13,155 nt of DNA from Urinicoccus sp. (GTDB lineage Bacteria > Bacillota > Clostridia > Tissierellales > Peptoniphilaceae). Within the stretch, counting starts at the first letter, position 1; each line of letters begins with the position of its first letter. Position numbers and translations under genes: made by a program. The stretch spans positions 1 to 13,155 of the forward strand of contig JASBZN010000022.1 of assembly GCA_029983435.1 (NCBI GenBank), in the 5' to 3' direction. The notes beneath the pieces are model-generated. The model made no database searches and had not been told where the DNA came from. It was given only the letters and a program-made list of their open reading frames with translations. Shown here one piece after another: positions 1-6,644 of this stretch.

Positions 1-24
1 ATTGTTTTTATTAGTTTTTTCCAT
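1..24 (-). CDS. 5' end of downstream gene, probably the partner sensor histidine kinase (partial)
   Basis: An ATG at 24-22 opens a frame reading MEKTNKNN up to the window edge. It overlaps the last 14 nt of the response-regulator gene in another frame. Directly upstream, at a spacing of 8 nt, is AAGGAG (minus strand, 38-33), a strong ribosome binding site that lies inside the regulator's coding sequence and serves no other start. Overlapping starts of this kind are typical of translationally coupled regulator-kinase pairs, so a membrane sensor histidine kinase is the natural guess. Only eight codons are visible and they carry no diagnostic motif, so the start is well supported by sequence but the function is inference from position alone. 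Confidence 0.6.
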
Positions 25-727
25 TTTCTAAGCTCCTTTTTTCATTGACAAAACGGTATCCAAGCCCCCAGGCTACTTGAATATAAATGGGGTGTTTGGG
101 GTTCATTTCAATTTTTTCACGAATTCGCCGAATATGAACGGTCACTGTCTTAGGATCCAAGGCTGGTTCTTTCCATACCTTCTCGTAAATTTCTTCAATA
201 GAGAACACCCGTCCAGGATGTTTCATAAGTAGCTCTAAAATTTGATACTCAATAGGGGTTAGCGAGATACTCTCCCCTAAAACCTCCACCCGACGCTGGT
301 CCAAAAGCAACTTCACATCCCCAATAACAATTTCCTCTTCCTTACTCTCATCATTGTAGGTGTGGTTCCTGCGAATAATGGCATCCACCCGAGCCATGAG
401 CTCCATAGGGTTGAAGGGCTTTGTTAAGTAGTCATCGGCCCCAATTGTAAGCCCCTTAATCTTATCTAAATCCTCCGACTTGGCTGATAAGATTAAGATG
501 GGAACAACAGAATAGTTTCGAATTTCCATAATGGCCTCTTCTCCAGTCATTCCTGGCATCATCAGGTCCATAATAATTAAATCGTAGTCCTTTTTCTTGG
601 CCTCTTCTACTGCATCTAAGCCATTTAAAACCCCTTTGGTCCTGTACTTTTCCTTGCCTAAATATATCTCAATAGAATGGAGAATACTCTCATCGTCTTC
701 TGCAATTAAAATGTCGTATTTCCTCAC
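11..727 (-). CDS. OmpR/PhoB-family response regulator (winged-helix transcription factor)
   Basis: This is a cytoplasmic DNA-binding regulator switched on by phosphorylation. The N-terminal receiver domain (about residues 5-115) has the acidic pair in LIAEDD, the phospho-acceptor Asp in IIMDLMMPGMTG, the switch Ser in LILSAKSE and the Lys in LTKPF. The C-terminal winged-helix domain (about 130-230) has LTPIEYQILELLMKHPG and TVTVHIRRIREKIE, followed by GLGYRF, as in PhoB, PhoP and WalR. I place the start at the GTG at 727, giving 238 residues (MRKYDILIAEDD), because GAGGTGAT lies at 739-732 just before it. An in-frame GTG at 736 (241 residues) has only a crowded AGGA site. The next gene overlaps the 3' end, suggesting a two-component operon. 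What signal it answers cannot be read from the sequence. Confidence 0.95.
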   Translation of the reverse strand: MRKYDILIAEDDESILHSIEIYLGKEKYRTKGVLNGLDAVEEAKKKDYDLIIMDLMMPGMTGEEAIMEIRNYSVVPILILSAKSEDLDKIKGLTIGADDYLTKPFNPMELMARVDAIIRRNHTYNDESKEEEIVIGDVKLLLDQRRVEVLGESISLTPIEYQILELLMKHPGRVFSIEEIYEKVWKEPALDPKTVTVHIRRIREKIEMNPKHPIYIQVAWGLGYRFVNEKRSLENGKN

Positions 728-731
728 CTTT

Positions 732-739
732 ATCACCTC
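732..739 (-). promoter_or_regulatory. Ribosome binding site deciding the response-regulator start
   Basis: GAGGTGAT on the minus strand is fully complementary to the 3' end of 16S rRNA and sits 4 nt before the GTG at 727-725. It overlaps the alternative GTG at 736-734, so using the 727 start is the simpler reading. Confidence 0.65.
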
Positions 740-745
740 ATCCTT

Positions 746-798
746 ATTATAACAAAGGAAAAAAACAAATTTCTTAATAAAATCTTACAAAATTCTTA
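746..798 (-). promoter_or_regulatory. Promoter of the response-regulator gene with three 11-bp-spaced direct repeats
   Basis: TATAAT at 751-746 is a perfect -10 element. No recognisable -35 hexamer lies 16-18 bp upstream. Instead TAAGA occurs three times on the minus strand, at 798-794, 787-783 and 776-772, each exactly 11 bp apart (one helical turn), and the last copy falls on the expected -35 position. OmpR/PhoB-family regulators bind direct repeats of this spacing and often replace the -35 contact, so this looks like a site for the encoded regulator itself or a relative. Transcription would start near 739, leaving a leader of only about 12 nt before the GTG at 727. The repeats are seen directly; the regulator's identity is inferred. 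Confidence 0.6.
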
Positions 799-828
799 AA
801 ATACTTAGGAGCTTTTCTTGCATTCATT

Positions 829-862
829 AAAAGAAGCGATAGGTTAACCTATCGCTTCTTTT
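829..862 (-). terminator. Intrinsic terminator after leuS
   Basis: Positions 829-862 form a perfect 34-bp palindrome centred on TTAA, with the arm GAAGCGATAGG pairing to CCTATCGCTTC and flanking A4/T4 runs. It begins 15 nt after the leuS stop. On the minus strand it ends in TTTT followed by AATG. The symmetry means it could also act on the plus strand, but no plus-strand gene reads into it. Confidence 0.88.
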
Positions 863-877
863 CCTTTATTTTAAGGT

Positions 878-3286
878 TTATTTTAAAACAACATTGTAAA
901 TCCGTCCGGGAACGTAAATTTCTTTCACTACATTTTTATCCCCAACTTGCTCACTAAAGGCCTCTTCTGCCTTGACAATTTTTTCCACTTCTTCTTTGCC
1001 AGCTTCTCTGGGAACCTTGACGGTAAAACGTACTTTCCCATTAAATTGAACAGGAAGCTCTACGCTATCTTCTACTGTCTTAGACTCATCGTATTCTGGC
1101 CAAGTTGTATCGTGAAGGTAACCTTCAAATCCAGCCAGGCTCCACAATTCTTCTGTAATGTGGGGTGCTACTGGGTTTAAAAGGGTTAAGAAAATTTGTA
1201 GTTCTTTCTTGCTAATAGTCCCTAGGTCATTGACTTCGTTGAGATAGGTCATAAGCTGGGCAATGGCTGTGTTGAACTTTAAGTTTTCATAGTCATTGCT
1301 GACCTTTTTAATAGTTTGATGGGTCATCACTTCCATTTCTGGACGAATGTCTCCATCAACAAGACTGTCTTGTAATTTCCAAACTCTTTCTAAGAATCTC
1401 CGACATCCCTTAACGCCGTTGTCAGACCAAGGGGCAGATTTTTCAAAGTCACCAATAAACATTTCATAGGTTCTTAAGGTATCGGCTCCATAGTCGTTGA
1501 CAATATCATCTGGATTAATAACATTTCCTCTAGACTTACTCATCTTTTCTCCGTTATCTCCCAGAATCATTCCATGGGAGGTCCGTTTCATATAGGGTTC
1601 CTTGGTGGGAACAACGCCTATATCATAGAGGAACTTATGCCAAAATCTTGAATAAAGTAAGTGAAGGGTTGTATGTTCCATCCCTCCATTGTACCAATCC
1701 ACTGGCGTAAAGTAGTCGATAGCTTCTTTACTTGCCAAAGCTTCATGATTATGGGGATCGGTGTATCGTAAATAGTACCAGGAAGACCCTGCCCATTGGG
1801 GCATGGTGTCTGTTTCTCTTTTGGCTGGCTTGCCACACTTAGGACAAGTAGTGTTGACAAAATCTTCAATTTTTGCCAAAGGAGATTCTCCATTATCTGT
1901 AGGTTCGTAATTTTCTACTTCTGGTAAGGTCAAGGGAAGGTCTTTTTCATCGACAGGAACCCAACCACAATCTTCACAGTAAATAAGAGGAATTGGTTCT
2001 CCCCAATATCTTTGTCTAGAGAACACCCAATCTCTTAACTTGTAGTTGGTATGTTTTTCTCCAATACCTTCTTTTTCCAGCCATTCCACCATTTTTTCCT
2101 TGGCTTCTTTTACAGATAAGCCATTTAAAAAGTCAGAGTTTTCTAAAACGCCTTCTTCAATATCGGTATAGGCTTCCTTACTTAGGTCCCCTCCCTTAAT
2201 AACAGATACAATAGGAAGGTCAAAGGTCTTGGCAAAGTCATAATCTCGCGTATCGTGACCAGGTACAGCCATAATCGCCCCTGTTCCGTAGCTCATCAAG
2301 ACATAGTCACTCACCCAAATTGGAATCTTCTTTTTATTCACAGGGTTAATTGCATACAAGCCTTTTACAGGAACCCCAGTCTTTTCCTTGGAAAGTTCCG
2401 TCCGTTCAAATTCACTTTTTTTAGAAACTTCTTCCCGGTAAGCGTCAATGGCATCCATGTTTTCAATTCGGTCTTTAAAGTCTTGAATATACGGATGTTC
2501 TGGAGCTAAAACCATGTAAGTAGCGCCAAAAAGAGTATCGGGTCTTGTCGTAAAGATTTTTAACTTCTTATCACTATCTTCAATGGCAAAGTCCACTTGG
2601 GCCCCATAGGACCTTCCAATCCAGTTGATTTGTTGGGTTTTTATCCGGTCCAGATAATCTACTTCTTCCAAATCATCAATAAGGCGGTCTGCATAGGCTG
2701 TAATTTTTAACATCCATTGACTCTTTACTTTGTGAACAACAGGTGTTCCACAGCGTTCACAAGTGCCCCCTACTACTTCTTCGTTGGATAATCCCACCTT
2801 ACAAGAAGGACACCAATTAATGGGGAATTCTGACTTATAGGCCAAACCCCGCTTAAACATTTGTAAAAAGATCCATTGGGTCCACTTGTAGTATTCTGGA
2901 TCTGTGGTGTTGATTTCTCGTGACCAATCAAAGGAAAAACCAATGGACTTTAACTGGTCTTTAAAGTGGTCTACATTCTTCTTTGTTACAAGAGCTGGAT
3001 GGACGTGGTTTTTAATGGCAAAGTTTTCTGTTGGCAGTCCAAAGGCATCAAACCCCATGGGAAAAAGAACTTCTTCCCCTTGGTAGCGTCTTTTCCGAGC
3101 CACTATATCTAAAGCCGTATAGGGCCGGGGATGACCTACGTGGAGCCCTTGTCCACTGGGGTAAGGAAATTCTACAAGGGCGTAGAATTTTTTCTTCTTA
3201 GGGTCCATCTTACAATGGTAAACACCTTGGTCTTCCCAATGTTTTTGCCATTTCCCCTCAATTTCTTTTGGATTATACTCTCTCAT
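878..3286 (-). CDS. leuS: Leucyl-tRNA synthetase
   Basis: This class I synthetase charges tRNA-Leu with leucine in the cytoplasm. Its 802 residues match the usual bacterial length (about 800-870). The HIGH-type motif is HVGH at 49-52, within PYPSGQGLHVGH, and KMSKS is at 581-585. Two Cys clusters, CPSCKVG...CERCG and CEDCGW...CPKCGKP, look like zinc sites. The region between them carries the editing domain (IFTTRPDTLFGATYMVLAPEHP). The text after HVGH (PRPYTALDIVARKRR) differs from the Bacillus form (EGYTATD as I recall it) and resembles a LeuRS subtype I associate with Clostridia; that subtype is from memory. The start at 3286 has AAGGAGG at 3296-3290, overlapping the asnS stop. The gene follows asnS by 9 nt and so shares its transcript. 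Confidence 0.98.
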   Translation of the reverse strand: MREYNPKEIEGKWQKHWEDQGVYHCKMDPKKKKFYALVEFPYPSGQGLHVGHPRPYTALDIVARKRRYQGEEVLFPMGFDAFGLPTENFAIKNHVHPALVTKKNVDHFKDQLKSIGFSFDWSREINTTDPEYYKWTQWIFLQMFKRGLAYKSEFPINWCPSCKVGLSNEEVVGGTCERCGTPVVHKVKSQWMLKITAYADRLIDDLEEVDYLDRIKTQQINWIGRSYGAQVDFAIEDSDKKLKIFTTRPDTLFGATYMVLAPEHPYIQDFKDRIENMDAIDAYREEVSKKSEFERTELSKEKTGVPVKGLYAINPVNKKKIPIWVSDYVLMSYGTGAIMAVPGHDTRDYDFAKTFDLPIVSVIKGGDLSKEAYTDIEEGVLENSDFLNGLSVKEAKEKMVEWLEKEGIGEKHTNYKLRDWVFSRQRYWGEPIPLIYCEDCGWVPVDEKDLPLTLPEVENYEPTDNGESPLAKIEDFVNTTCPKCGKPAKRETDTMPQWAGSSWYYLRYTDPHNHEALASKEAIDYFTPVDWYNGGMEHTTLHLLYSRFWHKFLYDIGVVPTKEPYMKRTSHGMILGDNGEKMSKSRGNVINPDDIVNDYGADTLRTYEMFIGDFEKSAPWSDNGVKGCRRFLERVWKLQDSLVDGDIRPEMEVMTHQTIKKVSNDYENLKFNTAIAQLMTYLNEVNDLGTISKKELQIFLTLLNPVAPHITEELWSLAGFEGYLHDTTWPEYDESKTVEDSVELPVQFNGKVRFTVKVPREAGKEEVEKIVKAEEAFSEQVGDKNVVKEIYVPGRIYNVVLK

Positions 3287-3295
3287 AGGTCCTCC

Positions 3296-4675
3296 TTAAA
3301 ATTCTGCATGTCCCACTGTTCTTGGGAATGCCGTTACGTCTCGGATATTTGTTACCCCTGTTACATACATCACTGCTCGTTCAAAGCCCAAACCATAACC
3401 AGAGTGGACTGTAGTGCCGTACTTTCTCAGGTCTAAATACCAGTCGTATTCTTCCATCTTCAATCCATTGGCTTGGATTTTTTCTTTTAAGATATCGTAG
3501 CGTTCTTCCCTTTGTGAACCGCCAATGATTTCCCCAACACCTGGAACCAACAAGTCCATAGCTGCAACGGTTTTTTTATCATCATTTTCCCGCATGTAAA
3601 AGGCTTTAATTTCCTTAGGGTAATTAGTTACAAAGACAGGACGTTTGAAAATCTTTTCTGTCAGATAGCGTTCATGCTCTGTTTGTAGGTCAATTCCCCA
3701 TTTTACAGGATAGTCAAACTTGGCTCCAGACTTTTCTAAAAGGTCAATGGCTTCGGTATAAGTAATCCGTTCAAAGTCGTTGTCGATAACATTGTGCAGT
3801 CTGTCTAAAAGACCCTTATCTACAAATTGGTTGAAAAAATTCATTTCATCTGGTGCTTTTTCCAAGACATAGCGGATAATGTATTTCATCATGGCTTCTG
3901 CCACATCCATATTGACATTTAAATCTGCAAAGGCCATTTCTGGTTCAATCATCCAAAATTCAGCAGCGTGGCGTTGGGTGTTGGAATTTTCTGCCCGAAA
4001 AGTTGGCCCAAAAGTATAGACATCTCGAAAAGCCAGGGCAAAAACTTCTGCTTGCAATTGTCCAGAAACAGTTAGATGGGTTTCTTTCCCAAAAAAGTCC
4101 TGACTGTAATCAATGCTTCCGTCTTCTTTTTTCGGTGGATTTTCCATATCCAAAGTAGTCACCCGGAACATTTCTCCAGCACCTTCTGCATCAGATCCTG
4201 TAATCAAGGGTGTTTGGGCATAGACAAATCCCCTATCTTGGAAAAATTTATGGACAGCATAGGCCAAAAGAGACCGTACACGAAATACCGCTTGGAAGAG
4301 GTTTGCTCTGGGGCGTAAGTGAGCGATAGTCCTTAGGTATTCTGGACTATGTCTTTTCTTTTGTAGGGGATAGCTTGAGTCAGATTCTCCTAAAAGCTCA
4401 ATCGCTTCAGCCTTTAGTTCAATGTCTTGCCCCTTTCCTTGACTTTCAACTAGCTCGCCCTTTACCCGAATAGAAGAAGAAATACTAAACTTCATCTCTT
4501 CTGGAAGGTCTGTTTCCCCATCGAAAACCACTTGTAGGGGTTGAAAAGTAGACCCATCTGTTAAACTAATGAAACTGATATTTTTCCCAATTCTGGCTGT
4601 CTTAATCCAGCCTTCCAGGCTTATTTTTTCGTGAATATACTTTTCCTTGTCTTGATAAAGATTTCTTAATTTCAT
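3296..4675 (-). CDS. asnS: Asparaginyl-tRNA synthetase
   Basis: This class II synthetase charges tRNA-Asn directly with asparagine. An N-terminal OB-fold for anticodon binding (about residues 15-105, with SLEGWIKTARIGKNISFISL) precedes the catalytic core. The core has motif 2 (PTFRAENSNTQRHAAEFWMI) and motif 3 (GYGLGFER at 426-433, followed by NIRDVTAFPRT). FRAENSNTQRHAAEFW and AFPRT are AsnRS-like rather than AspRS-like. Its 459 residues are close to the E. coli length (466). AAGGAGG stands just before the ATG at 4675. It is the first gene of an operon with leuS and lies under a T-box leader whose specifier codon is AAC, which independently supports the assignment to asparagine. Confidence 0.98.
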   Translation of the reverse strand: MKLRNLYQDKEKYIHEKISLEGWIKTARIGKNISFISLTDGSTFQPLQVVFDGETDLPEEMKFSISSSIRVKGELVESQGKGQDIELKAEAIELLGESDSSYPLQKKRHSPEYLRTIAHLRPRANLFQAVFRVRSLLAYAVHKFFQDRGFVYAQTPLITGSDAEGAGEMFRVTTLDMENPPKKEDGSIDYSQDFFGKETHLTVSGQLQAEVFALAFRDVYTFGPTFRAENSNTQRHAAEFWMIEPEMAFADLNVNMDVAEAMMKYIIRYVLEKAPDEMNFFNQFVDKGLLDRLHNVIDNDFERITYTEAIDLLEKSGAKFDYPVKWGIDLQTEHERYLTEKIFKRPVFVTNYPKEIKAFYMRENDDKKTVAAMDLLVPGVGEIIGGSQREERYDILKEKIQANGLKMEEYDWYLDLRKYGTTVHSGYGLGFERAVMYVTGVTNIRDVTAFPRTVGHAEF

Positions 4676-4688
4676 AATGCCTCCTTAT

Positions 4689-4752
4689 AAAAAAAGCAGC
4701 CTCTTGCATAGGACGAATGTATCGCGTTGCCACCTATCTTGCTAAAAGCCAC
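4689..4752 (-). terminator. Terminator hairpin of the asnS T-box
   Basis: On the minus strand GUGGCUUUU (4752-4744) pairs with AGAGGCUGC (4704-4696), including G-U pairs. After one A-A mismatch GCA pairs with UGC, and seven U residues follow at 4695-4689. It ends a few nucleotides before the asnS ribosome binding site. The 5' arm lies upstream of the T-box sequence, so the hairpin encloses the antiterminator instead of sharing its 3' arm, which is unusual. I find no stronger partner for the 3' arm by eye. Confidence 0.65.
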
Positions 4753-4906
4753 TTTATCTCTTGTTATCGCCAAGAATACGTCTTTTTAAGATGCTCCAAG
4801 TTGTTTTTCTAATAAATAAAATCTCCTTTTCCCACCAACCAAAGGCTCTCTATAGACTTATTTATTATACTCGTCTCTTCTACGCATACTGATTTAATTA
4901 CTAATG
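4689..4906 (-). promoter_or_regulatory. T-box leader (tRNA-Asn sensing) upstream of asnS-leuS
   Basis: This leader senses uncharged tRNA and controls read-through into asnS. Stem I is closed by AUGC (4887-4884) with GCAU (4794-4791). A perfect 10-bp helix, UAAUAAAUAA with UUAUUUAUUA, lies further up, and the distal part contains AGAGAGCC and GGUUGGUGGG. The specifier AAC (4805-4803) sits in GAAAAACAACUUGGAGC, matching the usual layout of codon, ANC, then UUGGAGC. A small UCUUG/CAAGA stem follows. The antiterminator has AUAGG (4737-4733) with CCUAU (4712-4708) and the T-box UGGCAACGCG at 4732-4723. Its UGGC bulge is complementary to GCCA, fitting the G discriminator base of tRNA-Asn; tRNA-Leu, with A, would call for UGGU. 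Leader length is about 230 nt. Confidence 0.92.
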
Positions 4907-4911
4907 TAACA

Positions 4912-4940
4912 ATTATAGATGATAAGCCCGCAAATTTCAA
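4912..4940 (-). promoter_or_regulatory. Promoter of the T-box-asnS-leuS operon
   Basis: TTGAAA (4940-4935) and TATAAT (4917-4912) are separated by exactly 17 bp, a near-consensus housekeeping sigma promoter. The predicted start near 4905 lies about 18 nt before stem I of the T-box. The promoter begins just after the rarA stop codon (4964-4962), making the synthetase operon an independent unit. Confidence 0.88.
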
Positions 4941-4961
4941 GGCTTTTCTCACCTATTTATC

Positions 4962-6278
4962 CTAGAACCTATCCTTCCATCTTTTCTCCTGACGAGCTTT
5001 TAAGTCTTTTTCCTTACCATGGTCAGAGGGATGGTAAAAGCGTAAGTCTTTATACGCTTCTGGCAAATAGGCCTGGCGAACAAAAGAATCAGGATAGTTA
5101 TGGGGATATTGATAATTTACTTGCTTTTCTCCTTGGACTCTGGGGTTATTACTTTCCCTTAAGTACATGGGAACACTGGCTGTAGGATGGTTTTTTACAA
5201 AATTCATAGCCTCATTAATGGCAGCATAGGCCCGGTTAGATTTTTCAGCACAGGCCAAGTAGCTGGCACATTGGCCCAGATTAATCCGGCATTCTGGTAG
5301 GCCAATGACTTCCACTGCCTTAAAGGTAGACGTTGCTAGTACCAAAGCCATGGGGTCTGCATTTCCAATATCTTCTGAAGCGAAAATCACCATCCGCCTG
5401 GCAATAAACTTGGGATCTTCTCCTGCTACTAGCATTTTTGCCATCCAATACAAGGCTGCATCAGGATCAGATCCCCTTAAGCTTTTAATAAAAGCTGAAA
5501 TGGTATCGTAGTGATCCGTACTCCCCTTGTCATAGAGAACAGGCTTTTCTAACATGCTCTGTTGGATGTCTTCCTTATGAAGGACCAATTGATCTGTCTT
5601 TTTTGGCGTCGTTAAAACAGCCATTTCTAAGGCAGACAACATCACTCGGGCATCTTTATTGGAATGACTCACCAAAAAGTCCATGGCTTCTGGTTGTAAA
5701 ACTGCCTTGAACTCTTTTAAGACCTGGTCCTTTTCTAAGGCTCGCAAGGCCAACTTTTCCAAATCCTCTGCCTCTAGCTCATGAAAATTTAAAATTTGAC
5801 AGCGACTCACCAGAGCCTTATTTACTTCAAAATAAGGATTTTCTGTAGTGGCTCCAATAAATAAAATCTTTCCCTGTTCCACATAAGGAAGAAGAGCATC
5901 CTGTTGGGACTTGTTGAAGCGATGAATTTCATCGATAAATAAAATCGTCTGCTTTCCCCTTAACTTGAGACTTTCTTCTGCTTTTTTTAAAGCTTCTCTT
6001 AAATCTTTCACACCACTGGTTACAGCAGAAAGCTCTAAAAAATCATAATCCATCGTTTTGGCAATTATATAGGCCAAGGTGGTTTTTCCCACGCCTGGTG
6101 GTCCATAAAAAACCATGGACCTTAAGCGGCCACTTTTAACCATTCGATTGATAAATTGGTTTTGACCAATAAAGTGACTTTGACCTACAAAATCTTCTAA
6201 GCTTGTAGGTCGCATTCTCTCTGGTAAAGGGGCTGTGGTTTTTAACTGGTTTTCCATTTGTAAGGTGAATAAATCCAT
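4962..6278 (-). CDS. rarA: Replication-associated recombination protein A (RarA/MgsA-type AAA+ ATPase)
   Basis: RarA is a clamp-loader-like ATPase that acts at stalled replication forks and single-stranded gaps. The N-terminal AAA+ module has Walker A GPPGVGKT at 59-66, Walker B with DEIHRF around 117-122, a sensor-1 region (FIGATTENPYFEVNKALVSRC) and the family opening RPTSLEDFVGQSHFIG. The C-terminal half holds the tetramerisation region, with GSDPDAALYWMAKML and SEDIGNADPMAL. Its 438 residues match the family. The ATG at 6278 is preceded by AAGGAGAT. The gene follows the small zinc-ribbon gene by 45 nt with no terminator between, so the two are probably co-transcribed. After the stop there is no convincing terminator before the asnS promoter. 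Confidence 0.96.
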   Translation of the reverse strand: MDLFTLQMENQLKTTAPLPERMRPTSLEDFVGQSHFIGQNQFINRMVKSGRLRSMVFYGPPGVGKTTLAYIIAKTMDYDFLELSAVTSGVKDLREALKKAEESLKLRGKQTILFIDEIHRFNKSQQDALLPYVEQGKILFIGATTENPYFEVNKALVSRCQILNFHELEAEDLEKLALRALEKDQVLKEFKAVLQPEAMDFLVSHSNKDARVMLSALEMAVLTTPKKTDQLVLHKEDIQQSMLEKPVLYDKGSTDHYDTISAFIKSLRGSDPDAALYWMAKMLVAGEDPKFIARRMVIFASEDIGNADPMALVLATSTFKAVEVIGLPECRINLGQCASYLACAEKSNRAYAAINEAMNFVKNHPTASVPMYLRESNNPRVQGEKQVNYQYPHNYPDSFVRQAYLPEAYKDLRFYHPSDHGKEKDLKARQEKRWKDRF

Positions 6279-6323
6279 CTTATCTCCTTATCTCATCTTT
6301 TGAGGGTCTTTTTTATTCATTTT

Positions 6324-6542
6324 CTACTCATCATACTTTTTCTTTAGCTTAGGAATGTCTTCTAAATCTACCCACTCTTCTGTAAAGCCACAAGTACAAC
6401 AGACATACCGGTTCACTAAAACTGCTGAAAAAATACTATGTCCAATTAAAATATTATTTCCACTTCCATAGGCACCTGCTTTCCCTGGTACCAATAAAAG
6501 ATCTTTGGACCCACATTTTGGGCAAAGTCCCGTATTCTTCAT
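6324..6542 (-). CDS. Small zinc-ribbon protein of unknown function
   Basis: This is a 72-residue protein with two CxxC knuckles, CPKC at 7-10 and CCTC at 48-51, arranged as a single zinc ribbon. Between them is a glycine-rich stretch (PGKAGAYGSGNNILIG) and a hydrophobic strand (SIFSAVLVNRYVC). It ends in a charged tail (EDIPKLKKKYDE). There is no signal peptide or membrane segment, so it should be cytoplasmic. The start is supported by GGGAGAT just upstream. It follows the orr terminator and precedes rarA by 45 nt. I recall similar short proteins in clostridia but know no function; binding of nucleic acid or a protein partner is possible, not shown. It is a real gene by codon pattern, ribosome binding site and Cys spacing. 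Confidence 0.85.
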   Translation of the reverse strand: MKNTGLCPKCGSKDLLLVPGKAGAYGSGNNILIGHSIFSAVLVNRYVCCTCGFTEEWVDLEDIPKLKKKYDE

Positions 6543-6588
6543 CTTATCTCCCTTTATTTGGTCTATTTAAACTATTTTCTTTAACAAA

Positions 6589-6618
6589 GGACCTAGTTCA
6601 GCTTTTCTGAATAGGTCC
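6589..6618 (-). terminator. Probable intrinsic terminator after orr
   Basis: On the minus strand GGACCTATTCAG pairs with CTGAA, one bulged C, then TAGGTCC, around an AAAAG loop: a 12-bp stem. It starts 26 nt after the orr stop. The tail is TTTGTTAAAG, a weak U-tract, so termination may be partial and some transcript may continue into the zinc-ribbon and rarA genes. I see no clear promoter between the hairpin and 6542. Confidence 0.65.
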
Positions 6619-6644
6619 CATGATTTTTCTACTTAAAAAATTCT

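Noticed and set aside
4921..4946. Hairpin AAGCC...GGGCTT just after the rarA stop as a possible terminator.
   Set aside because: The stem is only about six pairs with a long loop and no U-tract, and it overlaps the -35 region of the asnS promoter.
4919..5185. An 88-codon plus-strand open frame across the rarA end and the intergenic region.
   Set aside because: It runs antisense through rarA coding sequence and over the asnS promoter, with no ribosome binding site or recognisable protein features.
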